DNA of 64,000 nt from Bacillus sp. EB01 (GCF_000613125.1 NZ_HG964497.1:4719107-4783106), one strand, 5' to 3'. Counted from the stretch's first letter, positions 27,847 through 37,864 are shown. Made by a program: numbers and translations. Notes: generated by a model from the letters alone, not told the origin.

Positions 27847-28500
27847 TGATTTCTTATCGTTTTCTATTAATTCTTCAACTTTTACAGGTTTATACCCTTG
27901 GCCGTCTACCCATTGGATATATACCCTATAGGCCTGATCGCTTCCTTTTGCGCTCACAGTGCCAATTGCTCCACCCTCGTTATTCTTGTCCTGCTGAAGC
28001 CACCAGACTGTCATTGAGTTCTTATCCGTTTCAATCGCATAAGAAAGGGCATCAAGCATTTCCTGCCAGTCTTGAGAGCTATCTTCTATAACCACTTTAT
28101 GTTCACCTGTCTGCTCAGTCCCAACAGGTTTCCAGCCTGGATTTTCAATTGTTCTTTTCACATTGGGAGAGCTTCCGCCTTCAGTAACAACCGGTTCTGC
28201 ATCTTCATTCTCGGACTCCTGCTCATCCGCTTCTTCTTCATCAGCTTCCTGCTCATCTTCTTTAGAAGATTCTCCGGCAGGATTTTCTTTCTGCCCGGAT
28301 CCGCCGGTCCCATTTGAAGCACTAGTTTCCGGTTGAACTTGCGGCTTTGGAGATGCATCATTTCCTCCCGCAAAAATCGAGTACCCAACAGCCAAAATAG
28401 CAATGATTACAATAACAATTAAGCTATTTAAAATTAGATTAGTTTTTTTCCTTTTTGCACGATAACGCGAACGTGTACTTTGAGTGTAATCCTGTTCCAT
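27844..28500 (-). CDS. yrrS: YrrS family protein (DUF1510), membrane anchored
   Basis: A 218-residue protein: a basic N-terminus, one membrane helix (about residues 23-44), a long acidic Glu/Asp/Ser linker (about 60-110) and a C-terminal DUF1510-like domain rich in Trp (KNSMTVWWLQQDKNNEGG). The function is unknown. It follows pbpI, as in B. subtilis, which suggests an extracytoplasmic role near cell-wall synthesis. ATG 28500 lies nine bases after GGGAGG. Confidence 0.85.
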   Translation of the reverse strand: MEQDYTQSTRSRYRAKRKKTNLILNSLIVIVIIAILAVGYSIFAGGNDASPKPQVQPETSASNGTGGSGQKENPAGESSKEDEQEADEEEADEQESENEDAEPVVTEGGSSPNVKRTIENPGWKPVGTEQTGEHKVVIEDSSQDWQEMLDALSYAIETDKNSMTVWWLQQDKNNEGGAIGTVSAKGSDQAYRVYIQWVDGQGYKPVKVEELIENDKKS

Positions 28501-28653
28501 TGGACAAAGCCTCCCTAGCAAAGGTTGTCACTATTTTAACATGAGAAGCAAGCAAGAGAAAAGGAAAAGCAGAAAGTGTTAGATTTCCAACTATTCAATA
28601 TAGGAGATTATCCTTGCGCTATTCCACTGATGGTGAGGTACCCTTTGAACCAT

Positions 28654-30414
28654 TTAGTTAGCCTGAGCATTTAGGTCCGATAAAAAGGTAACCATATCGG
28701 CAAACAACGGATTGACGCCACCCTCATTTCCATACACATCCAAATTCACTGTAACGAGTGCAAAGCGCGGATTTCTGTACGGGAAATAACCTGCAAACCA
28801 TTTATTATGAAGCTGTTTTCCGTTCTTAAACCTTCCTGTTTCGGCAGTTCCAGATTTACCAGCTACTTCATAAGGCAACTCTGAAAACCACCTCCCTGTC
28901 CCATTCTTATTAACAACAACTTCTCTTAGTAATTGCCCGAGTTCCTTTGCCGTGCCAGATGAAAGCTGCTCTCCATTAAGTTCATTTTCAGGGAACGTAT
29001 ACATAACTGCACCATTTTTATATGTGATTTCCGAAACGGCCCGAACCATTTCCTTTTCTCCTCCCCTTGCTATCGTGGCCATCATATTCGCGACTGCAAG
29101 CGGGGTTGCTCTTACTTCCTTTTGTCCAATTCCTGAAAGGGCAACATAGTTTCGATCGTTTCTTTCTTCATCAGAGATGAATACCCTCCCTTTTTCCTCA
29201 TCAGGTAACTGTGAAAAGTTTGCGATCTGGAATACATTTCCCCGCCAGCCAACTCCACCAGTTAGAGAAAGCTTTTCTGCGTATTCTTCAAGGATATTGG
29301 GGTCTATCTCCATAAGCTCTTTAGCCAATGATGCAAATGTATTATTACAGCTCACCGCAAAACTATCTGAAAAGCCCAGCAATCCATGCTGATATACCTG
29401 GTCAGGTCTACCGTCAATTGTCCGGCTGCAATCGTATAGCCTTTCTTTTCCATCCAGTCCATAATCAATCGCAGCAGCTGCTACGGCCGTTTTAAAAACG
29501 GATCCCATAATTTGTTCCTTCAGCATAAGATTAACCATGCCATTTCCTTTAAAAGGATCCTTATCATTAACATTTGGCCTTGATACGGTTGCCAATATGC
29601 TATTAGTAGATATATCGAGAAGAATGAGGCCCCCGTTTTTAATGCCATGCTTATCAACAAGCTGCTCAGCCTGTTTTTGTATATCTAAATCAATCGTTGT
29701 CTTTATGCTCGCCGGATAAAAGGGGTTTGTTATACCCGTGTACTTAACCTTTGTCCCAAATAAAGGGCTTCCGCTTCCATCGACATGGTAAACAAGCTGT
29801 GACTTCCTTTCAGCAACCAGAATCTCATCAAAGCTTTTTTCGAGTCCAGAAATGCCTATTTGGGTCCGTAGCGGGAGGGACCGATCTGGATATCTTTTAC
29901 TTAACTCGGTTTCATTCTCTCCCAGTACACCAATTAGTTGTTTTGCAACCGCATCCTGTTTTTCAAATTTTTTTTCGACTGCAAATACACCAGGTATTTT
30001 TAATGAATTAATTAATTGAACTTGTGAAGATGTCAAGGATAGCGGTTTAGGTTCCCCAAAAGCAAAAGGCGCTTTTGCCTGTTTGATAGCTTGAAGAATT
30101 TCATTTTCCTCTACTCCAACTGCATTGGCCACTTTTTCCACTGGCCATGAAGCATTTTTTAAAAAAGGGAAAAAAATTAAAACGGATAAATCCTCATGCG
30201 TCATCGATTCCCCTTCTCGGTCAAGAATCCTGCCGCGCCCATCATCGATCACTAATTCCTGTGACCGCTGCCTGACACTTTCTTCAAGAAGATTGATATG
30301 ATGTGATGAAAAGCTTTCAGGTTCCCATAATTGAATTTGAACTAGTCTGCCTGCCAATATCAGAAATATAACCATATACAAATACAGCATTCCTGCTGCC
30401 CGCTTTTTCCACAT
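28654..30414 (-). CDS. pbpI: Class B penicillin-binding protein (PbpI-like)
   Basis: A membrane-anchored peptidoglycan transpeptidase of 586 residues. After the N-terminal helix and the dimerisation domain, the transpeptidase domain has the three motifs in order: SVFK (active Ser), SCN and KSGTAE. In B. subtilis the orthologue YrrR is a minor, possibly sporulation-related protein. ATG 30414 follows GAGGTG plus seven T. That ribosome binding site is part of the greA terminator hairpin. There are no PASTA domains. Confidence 0.94.
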   Translation of the reverse strand: MWKKRAAGMLYLYMVIFLILAGRLVQIQLWEPESFSSHHINLLEESVRQRSQELVIDDGRGRILDREGESMTHEDLSVLIFFPFLKNASWPVEKVANAVGVEENEILQAIKQAKAPFAFGEPKPLSLTSSQVQLINSLKIPGVFAVEKKFEKQDAVAKQLIGVLGENETELSKRYPDRSLPLRTQIGISGLEKSFDEILVAERKSQLVYHVDGSGSPLFGTKVKYTGITNPFYPASIKTTIDLDIQKQAEQLVDKHGIKNGGLILLDISTNSILATVSRPNVNDKDPFKGNGMVNLMLKEQIMGSVFKTAVAAAAIDYGLDGKERLYDCSRTIDGRPDQVYQHGLLGFSDSFAVSCNNTFASLAKELMEIDPNILEEYAEKLSLTGGVGWRGNVFQIANFSQLPDEEKGRVFISDEERNDRNYVALSGIGQKEVRATPLAVANMMATIARGGEKEMVRAVSEITYKNGAVMYTFPENELNGEQLSSGTAKELGQLLREVVVNKNGTGRWFSELPYEVAGKSGTAETGRFKNGKQLHNKWFAGYFPYRNPRFALVTVNLDVYGNEGGVNPLFADMVTFLSDLNAQAN

Positions 30415-30420
30415 AAAAAA

Positions 30421-30448
30421 ACACCTCGTCAAAAGCTTTGACGAGATG
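30421..30448 (-). terminator. greA terminator overlapping the pbpI ribosome binding site
   Basis: CTCGTCAAA (30425-30433) and TTTGACGAG (30437-30445) form the stem, followed on the minus strand by seven T and then the pbpI ATG. The descending arm contains the GAGGTG site of pbpI. Confidence 0.85.
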
Positions 30449-30479
30449 CCCTAATTTCAAACCTTAAACAATGGTCTGG

Positions 30480-30956
30480 TTATTTGATTAATGTAATCTT
30501 TACTGTCATTTCTCCGCCTGGAGTCTGAACAGAAACAATATCTCCAACCTTCTTGCCCATCAGGCTCCGAGCAATTGGAGAATCATTCGAGATTTTCCCT
30601 TCGAATGGATCTGCTTCGGCGCTTCCCACGATTGAGTATGTTTCTTCCTCGCCATCAGGCAATTCAACGAAAGTCACACTTCGGCCAAGGGAAACAGCAT
30701 CCCCTGGTACTTCACTTTCAACAATGATTTTTGCATTACGAATCATATTTTCAAGAGTAGTAATACGTCCTTCAACAAAGGCTTGCTCCTCCTTTGCCGA
30801 ATCGTACTCTGAGTTCTCGGACAAGTCGCCAAAGCTCCGTGCGATTTTAATTCTCTCAACCACTTCTTTACGTTTAACAGTCTTTAGATGTTCAAGTTCT
30901 TGGACAAGCTTATCTTTGCCTGCCTGTGTCATTGGAAATACTTTTTCTTGTGCCAA
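30480..30956 (-). CDS. greA: Transcription elongation factor GreA
   Basis: GreA rescues backtracked RNA polymerase by stimulating cleavage of the nascent RNA. The 158-residue protein has the N-terminal coiled coil with the acidic tip [17 protein letters not shown] and the C-terminal domain [17 protein letters not shown]. The start is TTG 30956, eight bases after AAGGAG; the GTG at 30965 overlaps the site. Confidence 0.97.
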   Translation of the reverse strand: MAQEKVFPMTQAGKDKLVQELEHLKTVKRKEVVERIKIARSFGDLSENSEYDSAKEEQAFVEGRITTLENMIRNAKIIVESEVPGDAVSLGRSVTFVELPDGEEETYSIVGSAEADPFEGKISNDSPIARSLMGKKVGDIVSVQTPGGEMTVKITLIK

Positions 30957-31100
30957 AATGTTCACTCCTTATAATCTCTGCACGACCAGTTGTGTGCGGT
31001 CTTTTTATGTAGTATTTTTCTGTAAAACAGATAGCAAGCGCGCTCTTGTTAAGGGCGCGCGCAACCTATATTTTACGTAATTGAGTTGAGGAAACGTAAA

Positions 31101-31240
31101 CGCTTCCGGTTTTCTTTGTCCAGCTTCACCGCCTAGGGGCTCGAGGTCGCTTCGGCCTCTCAGCTGAAGTCAAAGAACGACTTCTGCTTCAAGTCCTCCA
31201 GCGCTTGTCGCCCCTAACCAAGGCGGTTCCGCTTTTCTTT
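31101..31240 (-). repeat. Intergenic palindromic repeat of the GTCCAGC/AAGCGGAA type
   Basis: The stretch starts CGCTTCCGGTTTTCTTTGTC and ends GGCGGTTCCGCTTTTC, with the inner pairs GAAGTC/GACTTC and CTCCAGCGCTTGTCG. I recall such elements in many Bacillus genomes. The function is unknown. It fills half of the 450-base gap between greA and udk. Confidence 0.75.
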
Positions 31241-31394
31241 TGTCCAGCAGCGGCTCCCAACGCCTAGTGTCCTTCGGTCCCCTCACTACGATAAGTCAAC
31301 ATCGAATCACCCTTAGGGGCTCTTCGTGTTTCCTTTATTTCATGTCGGGGCCCTCCAGGCCATACGGCGCTGAACGGGAGCCTTCGCTTTTCTT
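31241..31394 (-). repeat. Large intergenic palindromic repeat, copy B
   Basis: Read on the minus strand it repeats the phrases of copy A: AGCGCCGTATGG, ATAAAGGAAACACGAAGAGC, GATTCGATGTTGACTTATCG and GGACACTAGGCGTTGG. It is placed back to back with another repeat type at 31101-31240. No gene is seen here. Confidence 0.8.
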
Positions 31395-31410
31395 TATTTA
31401 TGCTATTGTT

Positions 31411-32046
31411 TCATAAAATAGACTTTTGTTCAAGAATAGTTTGAATTTTAGTAACCATTAAATCGATGGCTACATAGTTGTGGCCGCCTTCTGGAATAAT
31501 GACATCCGCATAGCGTTTTGTCGGTTCGATGAATTGGTTATGCATCGGCCTGACAACATTGACATACTGCTCGATAACTGACTCTACAGTTCTGCCGCGC
31601 TCTTTGATATCACGCTGAAGCCTTCTCAAAATCCGGATATCCGCATCTGTATCGACGAACAGTTTAATGTCCATCAGGTTGCGAAGCCGTTCATCTTCAA
31701 GAATTAAAATTCCTTCCAAAATGATAACATCCTTGGGTTCAACATGAATCACTTGGCTGGACCTTGTATGAAGAGAATAATCATAAACAGGCTTTTCAAT
31801 TGGTTCCCTTGCCAGCAATTTTTCAATATGCTCTATGAGCAAATCATTATCGAAAGCGAGCGGATGGTCATAATTTGTCTTAAGCCTTTCCTCAAATGGG
31901 AGACCGCTCTGATCTTTATAATAATAATCCTGCTCAATCATTAGGATGGAATGTCCCTGAAAGCTATCGAATATCGCCTTTGTGACAGATGTTTTCCCTG
32001 AACCAGAACCTCCGGCAACCCCGATTACAACTGGTTTGCGATCCAT
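31411..32046 (-). CDS. udk: Uridine kinase
   Basis: Phosphorylates uridine and cytidine in pyrimidine salvage. The 211-residue protein has the P-loop [13 protein letters not shown] at residue 8, [17 protein letters not shown]-like NYDHPLAFD and the lid segment [16 protein letters not shown] follows AAGGAG. It starts two bases after the trhP2 stop, as in B. subtilis. Confidence 0.97.
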   Translation of the reverse strand: MDRKPVVIGVAGGSGSGKTSVTKAIFDSFQGHSILMIEQDYYYKDQSGLPFEERLKTNYDHPLAFDNDLLIEHIEKLLAREPIEKPVYDYSLHTRSSQVIHVEPKDVIILEGILILEDERLRNLMDIKLFVDTDADIRILRRLQRDIKERGRTVESVIEQYVNVVRPMHNQFIEPTKRYADVIIPEGGHNYVAIDLMVTKIQTILEQKSIL

Positions 32047-32047
32047 A

Positions 32048-33316
32048 TTATTTCTCCTTCCGCATCATGTTGTTTGGGTAGACCGGCTTGTCCAGCCTAA
32101 ACTTAACAATTTGTAGCGGATGGCGGGCAGCATCAAGCTCCAGCCCATCCTCATCCCAAATTTTTTCAATGACTGTATTAAAATTCTCTATTTCTGGTCC
32201 AAAAAATTCAACTTCATCCCCAGGCTTAAAAAAGTTCCTTTGCTGAAGTGTGACAATTTTGGTCTCTTCGTCATAACCTAGGACAAGTCCAACAAAGTCG
32301 AACTTGGTCTTTTTGGTATGATTGCCAAACATTTGCTCTTTATACCCGGGGACACCTTCAAAAAATGCCGGCGCGGTCTCCCGATTGGCGCACTTGTCGA
32401 GCTCTTCAATCCATTCTTCATTGATCGCGAAGTTATCAGGATCTTCACAATAAGAATCAATAAGCTTCCGGTATACACTGACTACGGTTGCGATATAATG
32501 GATGGACTTCATCCGGCCTTCGATTTTCAGGCTGTCTATCCCCAATTCAATCATTTGTGGTATAGACTGGAGAAGGTTTAAATCCTTTGGGCTCATTGCA
32601 AAAGGAGCATCGTTTTCACCGAATAACGCGGTTTCACCCTCACCATCAAGCTTATACAGGTCATAATCCCAACGGCATGACTGGCAGCAGCCGCCACGGT
32701 TGGAATCCCTGGCAGTCATGTGATTGCTTAGTGTACAGCGACCAGAATAGGCAATACACATTGCGCCGTGGATGAAAGTTTCAATTTCGATATCGACCTT
32801 TTCTTTCATTTCCCTGATTTCTTCGGCGCTAGTTTCGCGTGCAAGCACGACTCGTTCCAATCCTTCTTCCTGCCAGAATTGAATAGCCTTCCAGTTGGAA
32901 AGTGATTGTTGTGTACTTAAATGCACCTCAATTTCAGGAGCAATCCTTCGGCACGTTTCGATGATAAGCGGATCGGCAACAATAATACCTGCCACACCAG
33001 CTTCCTTTAACCCCATCATATACTCTTCAAGGCCATCAATATTTTCATTATGGGCAAAAATATTAGTAGTAACATATATTTTAGCGCCATATTGTTTGGC
33101 GAACTCTACGCCTTCTTTCATTTCTTCAAATGTAAAGTTATCAGCGTTCGAACGGAGGCCATATTCCTGGCCACCGATAAACACGGCATCCGCTCCATAA
33201 TGGACGGCAACTTTAAGTTTTTCAAGGTTTCCGGCTGGGGCGAGCAGCTCGGGTTTTTTTACAATAACCCGCTTTCCATTAATGATTTCGGAAATTCGCT
33301 CTTTTACTGCACTCAT
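32048..33316 (-). CDS. trhP2: Peptidase U32 family protein TrhP2 (tRNA ho5U34 synthesis)
   Basis: In B. subtilis (YrrO) this protein helps form 5-hydroxyuridine at the tRNA wobble position from prephenate. The 422-residue protein has the U32 region [20 protein letters not shown] and the Cys-rich segment NRGGCCQSC, which supplies ligands expected for an iron-sulfur cluster, and a C-terminal beta-barrel. ATG 33316 lies nine bases after AGGAGG; an ATG at 33322 is too close. Confidence 0.93.
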   Translation of the reverse strand: MSAVKERISEIINGKRVIVKKPELLAPAGNLEKLKVAVHYGADAVFIGGQEYGLRSNADNFTFEEMKEGVEFAKQYGAKIYVTTNIFAHNENIDGLEEYMMGLKEAGVAGIIVADPLIIETCRRIAPEIEVHLSTQQSLSNWKAIQFWQEEGLERVVLARETSAEEIREMKEKVDIEIETFIHGAMCIAYSGRCTLSNHMTARDSNRGGCCQSCRWDYDLYKLDGEGETALFGENDAPFAMSPKDLNLLQSIPQMIELGIDSLKIEGRMKSIHYIATVVSVYRKLIDSYCEDPDNFAINEEWIEELDKCANRETAPAFFEGVPGYKEQMFGNHTKKTKFDFVGLVLGYDEETKIVTLQQRNFFKPGDEVEFFGPEIENFNTVIEKIWDEDGLELDAARHPLQIVKFRLDKPVYPNNMMRKEK

Positions 33317-33355
33317 GGCCATATACCTCCTTTTCAGCTAGTTTAAAACTATAAG

Positions 33356-34294
33356 TCAATAAACTGTTTCCTTGAAGAAAAACCCGGTATCCAGAGGCCT
33401 TGAAGAAGGCTGGATTCTTTCAACTTCTTCAAGCAGTTCATCCTTTGCATCTTCGTACAAATCCGCATCCTCAACATAAAGGTCGATAGCCTTTCGATAC
33501 AAACGGGTCACTTCAATGATGTACTCTGGAGACTTTAATATGCCGTCAATTTTAAAAGAATCGACACCTGCCTCAAGCATATCCTGAAGTTCATCAATAA
33601 TACAGATATCATTAGGGCTCATGATGTGCGTGCCATTGGCGTCCTCGAAAATTGGATACTTTGTACCCCTCTCCTTGTCATGGAGAAACATATCCTTGTT
33701 CAGCTTGCTGTTCTCAATTTCCATTGTTTTGCCCTGGTACAGAAAATAATTTCCCAATAACGACCGCTTTGATTGGAACATGCAGCTCATCCCATGGACC
33801 TGGACTTCTATTTCAACTTCAGCTTTTTCCTTAATTTCGACGATAGCATCCATGTTTATTTCCCTGGCCAATACAGCCCGTTTCGCGCCTTTTCTCCCCC
33901 AATAATTGCAGGTATACCAGTTGGTTGCTGTTGTTTCTGTATTCCAATGAAGCTGCAAATCAGGAGTTACTTCACGCGCCGCCATTAACACAGCCGGGTC
34001 ACCGAACAAAACCGCGTCAGCCCCTGCTTCTTTAACAAATTTCAAGTAATCGGCCAACTCGTCCACTTTTTCATTATGAAAAATGGCATTCATTGACACA
34101 TACACTTTTTTCCCTTTCGAATGGGCAAGCTCAATTGCCTCTTTTACCTCTTCAGGGCTAAATTCCCCAGCGAGCCTCAAGGCATAGCGCTGTTCCCCGA
34201 TGACAAAGGCATCTGCGCCTGAATCAGCAAGAGGCAGAATATCTTGAACGCTAGTTGGTGTAACGAGCAATTCAGGCTTTTTCAAATTTTTCAC
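33356..34294 (-). CDS. trhP1: Peptidase U32 family protein TrhP1 (tRNA ho5U34 synthesis)
   Basis: A 312-residue paralogue of the previous gene (YrrN). It keeps the U32 barrel and VQVHGMSCMFQSKRSLLGNY but lacks the CxxC-type cluster seen in TrhP2, so the two probably work as an unequal pair. The start is GTG at 34294, overlapping the trmR stop by four bases (GTGA), which implies coupled translation. Confidence 0.92.
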   Translation of the reverse strand: MKNLKKPELLVTPTSVQDILPLADSGADAFVIGEQRYALRLAGEFSPEEVKEAIELAHSKGKKVYVSMNAIFHNEKVDELADYLKFVKEAGADAVLFGDPAVLMAAREVTPDLQLHWNTETTATNWYTCNYWGRKGAKRAVLAREINMDAIVEIKEKAEVEIEVQVHGMSCMFQSKRSLLGNYFLYQGKTMEIENSKLNKDMFLHDKERGTKYPIFEDANGTHIMSPNDICIIDELQDMLEAGVDSFKIDGILKSPEYIIEVTRLYRKAIDLYVEDADLYEDAKDELLEEVERIQPSSRPLDTGFFFKETVY

Positions 34295-34932
34295 CCTCTT
34301 TTATAACTTATGGCCACCCCATCACCAATCGGAAGGATAGATGTTTCAAAGCCTTCCTGGCTTGTGAGCCATAGATTGTAGCCATGTATTTTTTCAGCCA
34401 GCTTAGCAAGCCTCTTATTGTCAGTTTGTTCATTATAGACAAGCCCTTTAAAAAGGACATTATCGGTAACAAGAACCCCTCCTGTGCGCAAATAGGGTTC
34501 ATACAAAGCAAAAAATTTCTGATATTGCCCTTTGGCAGCATCAATGAATAATGCGTCGAATGGTGCAAATCCACTTACTTTATCTGAAACCTCAAGTGCA
34601 TCCCCTAAAATAGGATGTATTCTCGACTTATAGCCGCTCCTGTCAATATAATCCTGGGCAAGCAGAAACCGTTCTTCATCCCGTTCAATCGTGACCACAC
34701 TTGCATCAGGTATTGCTTCAGCCATTCGCAATGCTGAATAACCAATTGCTGTTCCTATTTCAAGGATCCGCTCAGGCTTCAAAATCCTTAAGACCTGAAG
34801 CATTGCTTCCATCCCGGTGGGCTCCATGATAGGTACATGGTTAACACTAGCGAAATCTTCCATTTCAGAGAATAAACCTTCCCTGGAAGGAAGAAGGCTC
34901 TCTAAATATGCCTGCAGTTTTTCATCCAACAA
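34291..34932 (-). CDS. trmR: tRNA 5-hydroxyuridine methyltransferase TrmR
   Basis: An O-methyltransferase of 213 residues that turns ho5U34 into 5-methoxyuridine in B. subtilis (YrrM). The SAM motif ILEIGTAIGYSALRMA is near residue 50, VVTIERDEER follows, and the metal-binding FIDAAKGQYQ is near 130. I place the start at TTG 34932, six bases after GAGGTG. Longer readings to 34971 have no site. First gene of trmR-trhP1-trhP2-udk. Confidence 0.92.
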   Translation of the reverse strand: MLDEKLQAYLESLLPSREGLFSEMEDFASVNHVPIMEPTGMEAMLQVLRILKPERILEIGTAIGYSALRMAEAIPDASVVTIERDEERFLLAQDYIDRSGYKSRIHPILGDALEVSDKVSGFAPFDALFIDAAKGQYQKFFALYEPYLRTGGVLVTDNVLFKGLVYNEQTDNKRLAKLAEKIHGYNLWLTSQEGFETSILPIGDGVAISYKRG

Positions 34933-35132
34933 GTGATCCACCTCAACTTTACGGGTTGTAGCCTTAAACACGAAAAAATAGCGTTCACAGCAAACTGTTC
35001 ATGGACCACAGCGGGCCTCATTCATTGTATGCTGTAATTGACGCTATACTAGATAATCGGGAACAAGTCCCTCTTCGCTTAACTTGCCATGGCGAAATCG
35101 CCATGCTTAAATTCTGAATCATTTTACCATAA

Positions 35133-35164
35133 GAGCCGGGGAAAATCTACGCTTTCCCCGGCCT
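35133..35164 (-). terminator. Hairpin after mltG
   Basis: A perfect 10-bp stem (35135-35144 with 35153-35162, GCCGGGGAAA). The T-run on the minus strand is weak (CTCTTATGG), so termination may be partial. Confidence 0.6.
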
Positions 35165-35168
35165 GAAA

Positions 35169-36305
35169 TTAATTATTATTGGTGATATGCTGCGCTTTCA
35201 GTTTGTTATGTTCCTGAAGTGTTTTTGAAAAATAAACTTTTCCATCTTTAGCAGCAAGGAAATAATAGAATTTTGTATCCTCTGGATTCAATGCTGCTTC
35301 TATTGACATTTTACCAGCATTGGCAATCGGGCCTGGCGGAAGTCCTCGATGTTTATAAGTGTTGTAAGGGGAGTCCACCTCCAGGTCTTTATAAAGGACA
35401 CGGTCCTTGTGCTCTCCTTGTGCGTAAAGAACAGTCGGGTCTGTTTGCAGCGGCATGCCAGCTTCTATCCGATTGTAAAATACACTTGAGATTCGATTAC
35501 GGTCAACCTTTTCTGTTGCTTCTTCTTCAATGAGTGAAGCCATCGTCAGCAGCTGGTGAGTAGAAATTTTCTTTTCCTGGCGAATTTGATTATATTCAGC
35601 CAAAACAGACTGCGTTTTTTCAAGCATCATAGTAACCAATTCATCAACAGTTGGTTTTTCCTTGTAAATTGGATACGTTGCCGGATACAAATATCCCTCA
35701 AGCGGATACTTTATATCTTTATTGAGGATATCTTTTGTCAATAAGTCTGGATACTTCTCCATTAACTTAGTGATATACTCGCGGTTATTCAACGTTTTAA
35801 AAACAGATTCCTGAGATTCACCTGAAGCTTTTGCAATTGATGCAGCAATATTTGTAAGCTGCATACCTTCAGGAATGGCTAACCGGAATTTTTCAGGCAT
35901 AACAACTTTACCTGTTTTTAAGCTTTTGATAATGTTGGGAATCGTCATCGCTGGGGTCATTTTGTATTCCCCAGCCATAAATCCTGACTCATTTTTAAAT
36001 TTGACATAATATTTAAAAATACGCGCGTTTTTAATAATTCCGTTTTTCTCGAGCTCGTTCGCAATCCCCGTTACCGAAGACCCAATAGGAATAACGACAT
36101 TCTTCGTTTCCTTGCTCGATGGATCAACTGGTTCTAGCGCAGATTTGACATATAAGTATCCACCGCCGCCAATAGCCAGCGCAAGCACAATTGCAACAAG
36201 CGTTATCACAAGGACAATTTTCCTGACTATTTTCGCTTCTCGCTGCCGCTCAATCATTTTTTGGCGGAAGATCTCTTTTTTTCCGTTGTTTTTGTCAGCA
36301 GACAT
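35169..36305 (-). CDS. mltG: Endolytic murein transglycosylase MltG
   Basis: Membrane-anchored lytic transglycosylase that cleaves nascent glycan strands. The 378-residue protein has a basic cytoplasmic N-terminus, one membrane helix (about residues 30-52), a LysM-like region and the YceG catalytic domain. The catalytic Glu is in MASLIEEEATEKVD and the substrate region is LQTDPTVLYAQG and SPYNTYKHRGLPPGPI. ATG 36305 follows AGGAGGGG. Confidence 0.95.
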   Translation of the reverse strand: MSADKNNGKKEIFRQKMIERQREAKIVRKIVLVITLVAIVLALAIGGGGYLYVKSALEPVDPSSKETKNVVIPIGSSVTGIANELEKNGIIKNARIFKYYVKFKNESGFMAGEYKMTPAMTIPNIIKSLKTGKVVMPEKFRLAIPEGMQLTNIAASIAKASGESQESVFKTLNNREYITKLMEKYPDLLTKDILNKDIKYPLEGYLYPATYPIYKEKPTVDELVTMMLEKTQSVLAEYNQIRQEKKISTHQLLTMASLIEEEATEKVDRNRISSVFYNRIEAGMPLQTDPTVLYAQGEHKDRVLYKDLEVDSPYNTYKHRGLPPGPIANAGKMSIEAALNPEDTKFYYFLAAKDGKVYFSKTLQEHNKLKAQHITNNN

Positions 36306-36506
36306 TCTGCTTTCCCCTCCTGGTTTTAACAGGCCCTTCATCGACAATGGCATTTGTCTTATGTGTCTTTTGCCTATTATACAACAATTTTCTCTAAATT
36401 TTACGTTAACTACCGTTTTAATTTCAGCATATAAGTAAGGTTCTTGTCAATCACTCCCTAAAAAAGGCAACTGCAGTCGAGAAATCTTTAATTCTTTGAC
36501 AAGAAC

Positions 36507-36773
36507 AAAAGCGTAAGCGCCTTCGTGACAGGCAAAGTGCCGCCCTGTCCCTGCGATGATTATTCTCAGAAGCTTTCCTTAGTGGTCATCGCCGTACAAA
36601 ATGGAGGAACTTCGACTGAGATAAAGGAATCACGAAGAGCCCTAGCGATTCGATGATGACTTATCGTAGGGAGGAGGCCTGAAGTTTGCGCACGCGTAGG
36701 CGCTCCTCATTACGCTATCGCGTAATTTCGTGCGAGGCTTATGCTTCCGGTGCCTTCCTTGTGGAGCTAGACA
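36507..36773 (+). repeat. Large intergenic palindromic repeat, copy C
   Basis: The core 36584-36704 is almost identical to 62983-63100 (copy D): GGTCATCGCCGTACAAAATGG, ATAAAGGAATCACGAAGAGC and CGATTCGATGATGACTTATC. The flanks are longer here and carry additional repeat-like sequence (GCTTCCGGTGCCTTCC). It fills most of the 570-base gap between mltG and yrzB. No real ORF is seen. Confidence 0.82.
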
Positions 36774-36832
36774 TATATAGATAAATAATAAAGTAATCCA
36801 CAGCCGCGAATTTATTTTACCTAAACAACAAA

Positions 36833-36863
36833 AAAAGGCCAGCAATTTCTGCCGGCCTTTTTC
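36833..36863 (-). terminator. Terminator after yrzB
   Basis: AGGCCGGCA and TGCTGGCCT pair around a short loop, followed by seven T on the minus strand. Confidence 0.9.
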
Positions 36864-36871
36864 CGTTATAA

Positions 36872-37165
36872 TTAATCCTCGTGATCTTCCTGCTCATCCA
36901 GGAACGCGCCAAGGATTTCTTCAATTCTGTCCCATTCCTCGTCAGTTTCGATCGGAATTAAATCTCCTGCTTTACCTTCTTCTCCAGGAACAAAGGCTGA
37001 AGCATGGATTTCAATTTCGTCATCACCATTTTCATCTGCATCCGCCGGATAATAAAGGACATATGACTTTCCGAACTCTTCTAGATCGAAAGTGGTAAGG
37101 ATTGTGTACAATTGTTCTTTGCCGTCCTCATCTACTACGGTAATTTGGTTATCTCCATGTTCCAT
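36872..37165 (-). CDS. yrzB: YrzB family protein (DUF1292)
   Basis: A 97-residue acidic protein of unknown function, starting [19 protein letters not shown], typical of DUF1292. ATG 37165 follows GAGGTG by six bases. It is the last gene of the conserved yrzL-ruvX-yrzB trio. Confidence 0.9.
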   Translation of the reverse strand: MEHGDNQITVVDEDGKEQLYTILTTFDLEEFGKSYVLYYPADADENGDDEIEIHASAFVPGEEGKAGDLIPIETDEEWDRIEEILGAFLDEQEDHED

Positions 37166-37175
37166 TTCATTCACC

Positions 37176-37595
37176 TCAAAATTTTTTACTGTCAAGATAT
37201 CCTTGCAGGATCATGACTGCAGCCATTTTATCAATGACCTTCTTCCGTTTTTTCCTGCTCATATCTGCTTCGAGAAGGACTCGTTCAGCAGCCATGGTTG
37301 TCATTCGTTCATCCCAAAGTACGACCGGTATGGAAAACAGGCTTTCAACCTGGTCTGCATACCGCTGGCTTGCCTCGGCGCGAGGGCCAATTGTTCCATT
37401 CATGTTTTTGGGATATCCGATTACCACTTGGCTGACTTGGTACTCCTCTATAATTTTACCCAAACGGGCAAAACCAAACTCATTGTTTTCCTCATCGATT
37501 TTTATTGTTTCCAGGCCTTGTGCAGTCCATCCCAATTCATCGCTGAGGGCGACGCCGACTGTTTTCGAGCCGACATCCAAACCCATTATCCGCAT
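37176..37595 (-). CDS. ruvX: RuvX/YqgF Holliday junction resolvase-like nuclease
   Basis: An RNase H-fold protein of 139 residues, implicated in 16S rRNA processing and possibly Holliday junction resolution. The catalytic acid motifs are [16 protein letters not shown] near residue 4, [11 protein letters not shown] near 60 and [12 protein letters not shown] near 93. Its ATG overlaps the yrzL stop by one base. Confidence 0.95.
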   Translation of the reverse strand: MRIMGLDVGSKTVGVALSDELGWTAQGLETIKIDEENNEFGFARLGKIIEEYQVSQVVIGYPKNMNGTIGPRAEASQRYADQVESLFSIPVVLWDERMTTMAAERVLLEADMSRKKRKKVIDKMAAVMILQGYLDSKKF

Positions 37596-37864
37596 TATTT
37601 GCCTCCGCGTTTTTGTTTCAGATAAAACTTCACCAGTACTTCGATGATTTCATCCCGTTCAAGCTTCCTGATGATGTTGCGTGCATCCCGATGGCGCGGT
37701 ATATAGGCAGGATCACCAGAAAGCAGGTAACCGACAATCTGGTTGATCGGGTTATACCCTTTTTCCTGAAGTGCTTCATGCACCTGGAAAAGGACTTCGT
37801 CTACATCATGTTCAAATGGCTCTTCAGGAAAATTGAATCTCATTGTTTTGTCGAATGAGCTCAT
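37595..37864 (-). CDS. yrzL: IreB family regulatory protein YrzL
   Basis: An 89-residue protein of the DUF965/IreB family, starting [12 protein letters not shown] and containing [20 protein letters not shown]. In Enterococcus, IreB is a substrate of a Ser/Thr kinase and affects cephalosporin resistance. ATG 37864 follows GAGGTGCAGGCA. It lies between alaS and ruvX as in other Firmicutes. Confidence 0.93.
   Translation of the reverse strand: MSSFDKTMRFNFPEEPFEHDVDEVLFQVHEALQEKGYNPINQIVGYLLSGDPAYIPRHRDARNIIRKLERDEIIEVLVKFYLKQKRGGK

Noticed and set aside
36642..36845. 67-codon ORF upstream of yrzB
   Set aside because: It lies in repeat copy C and shares only repeat-derived residues with the ORF in copy D.
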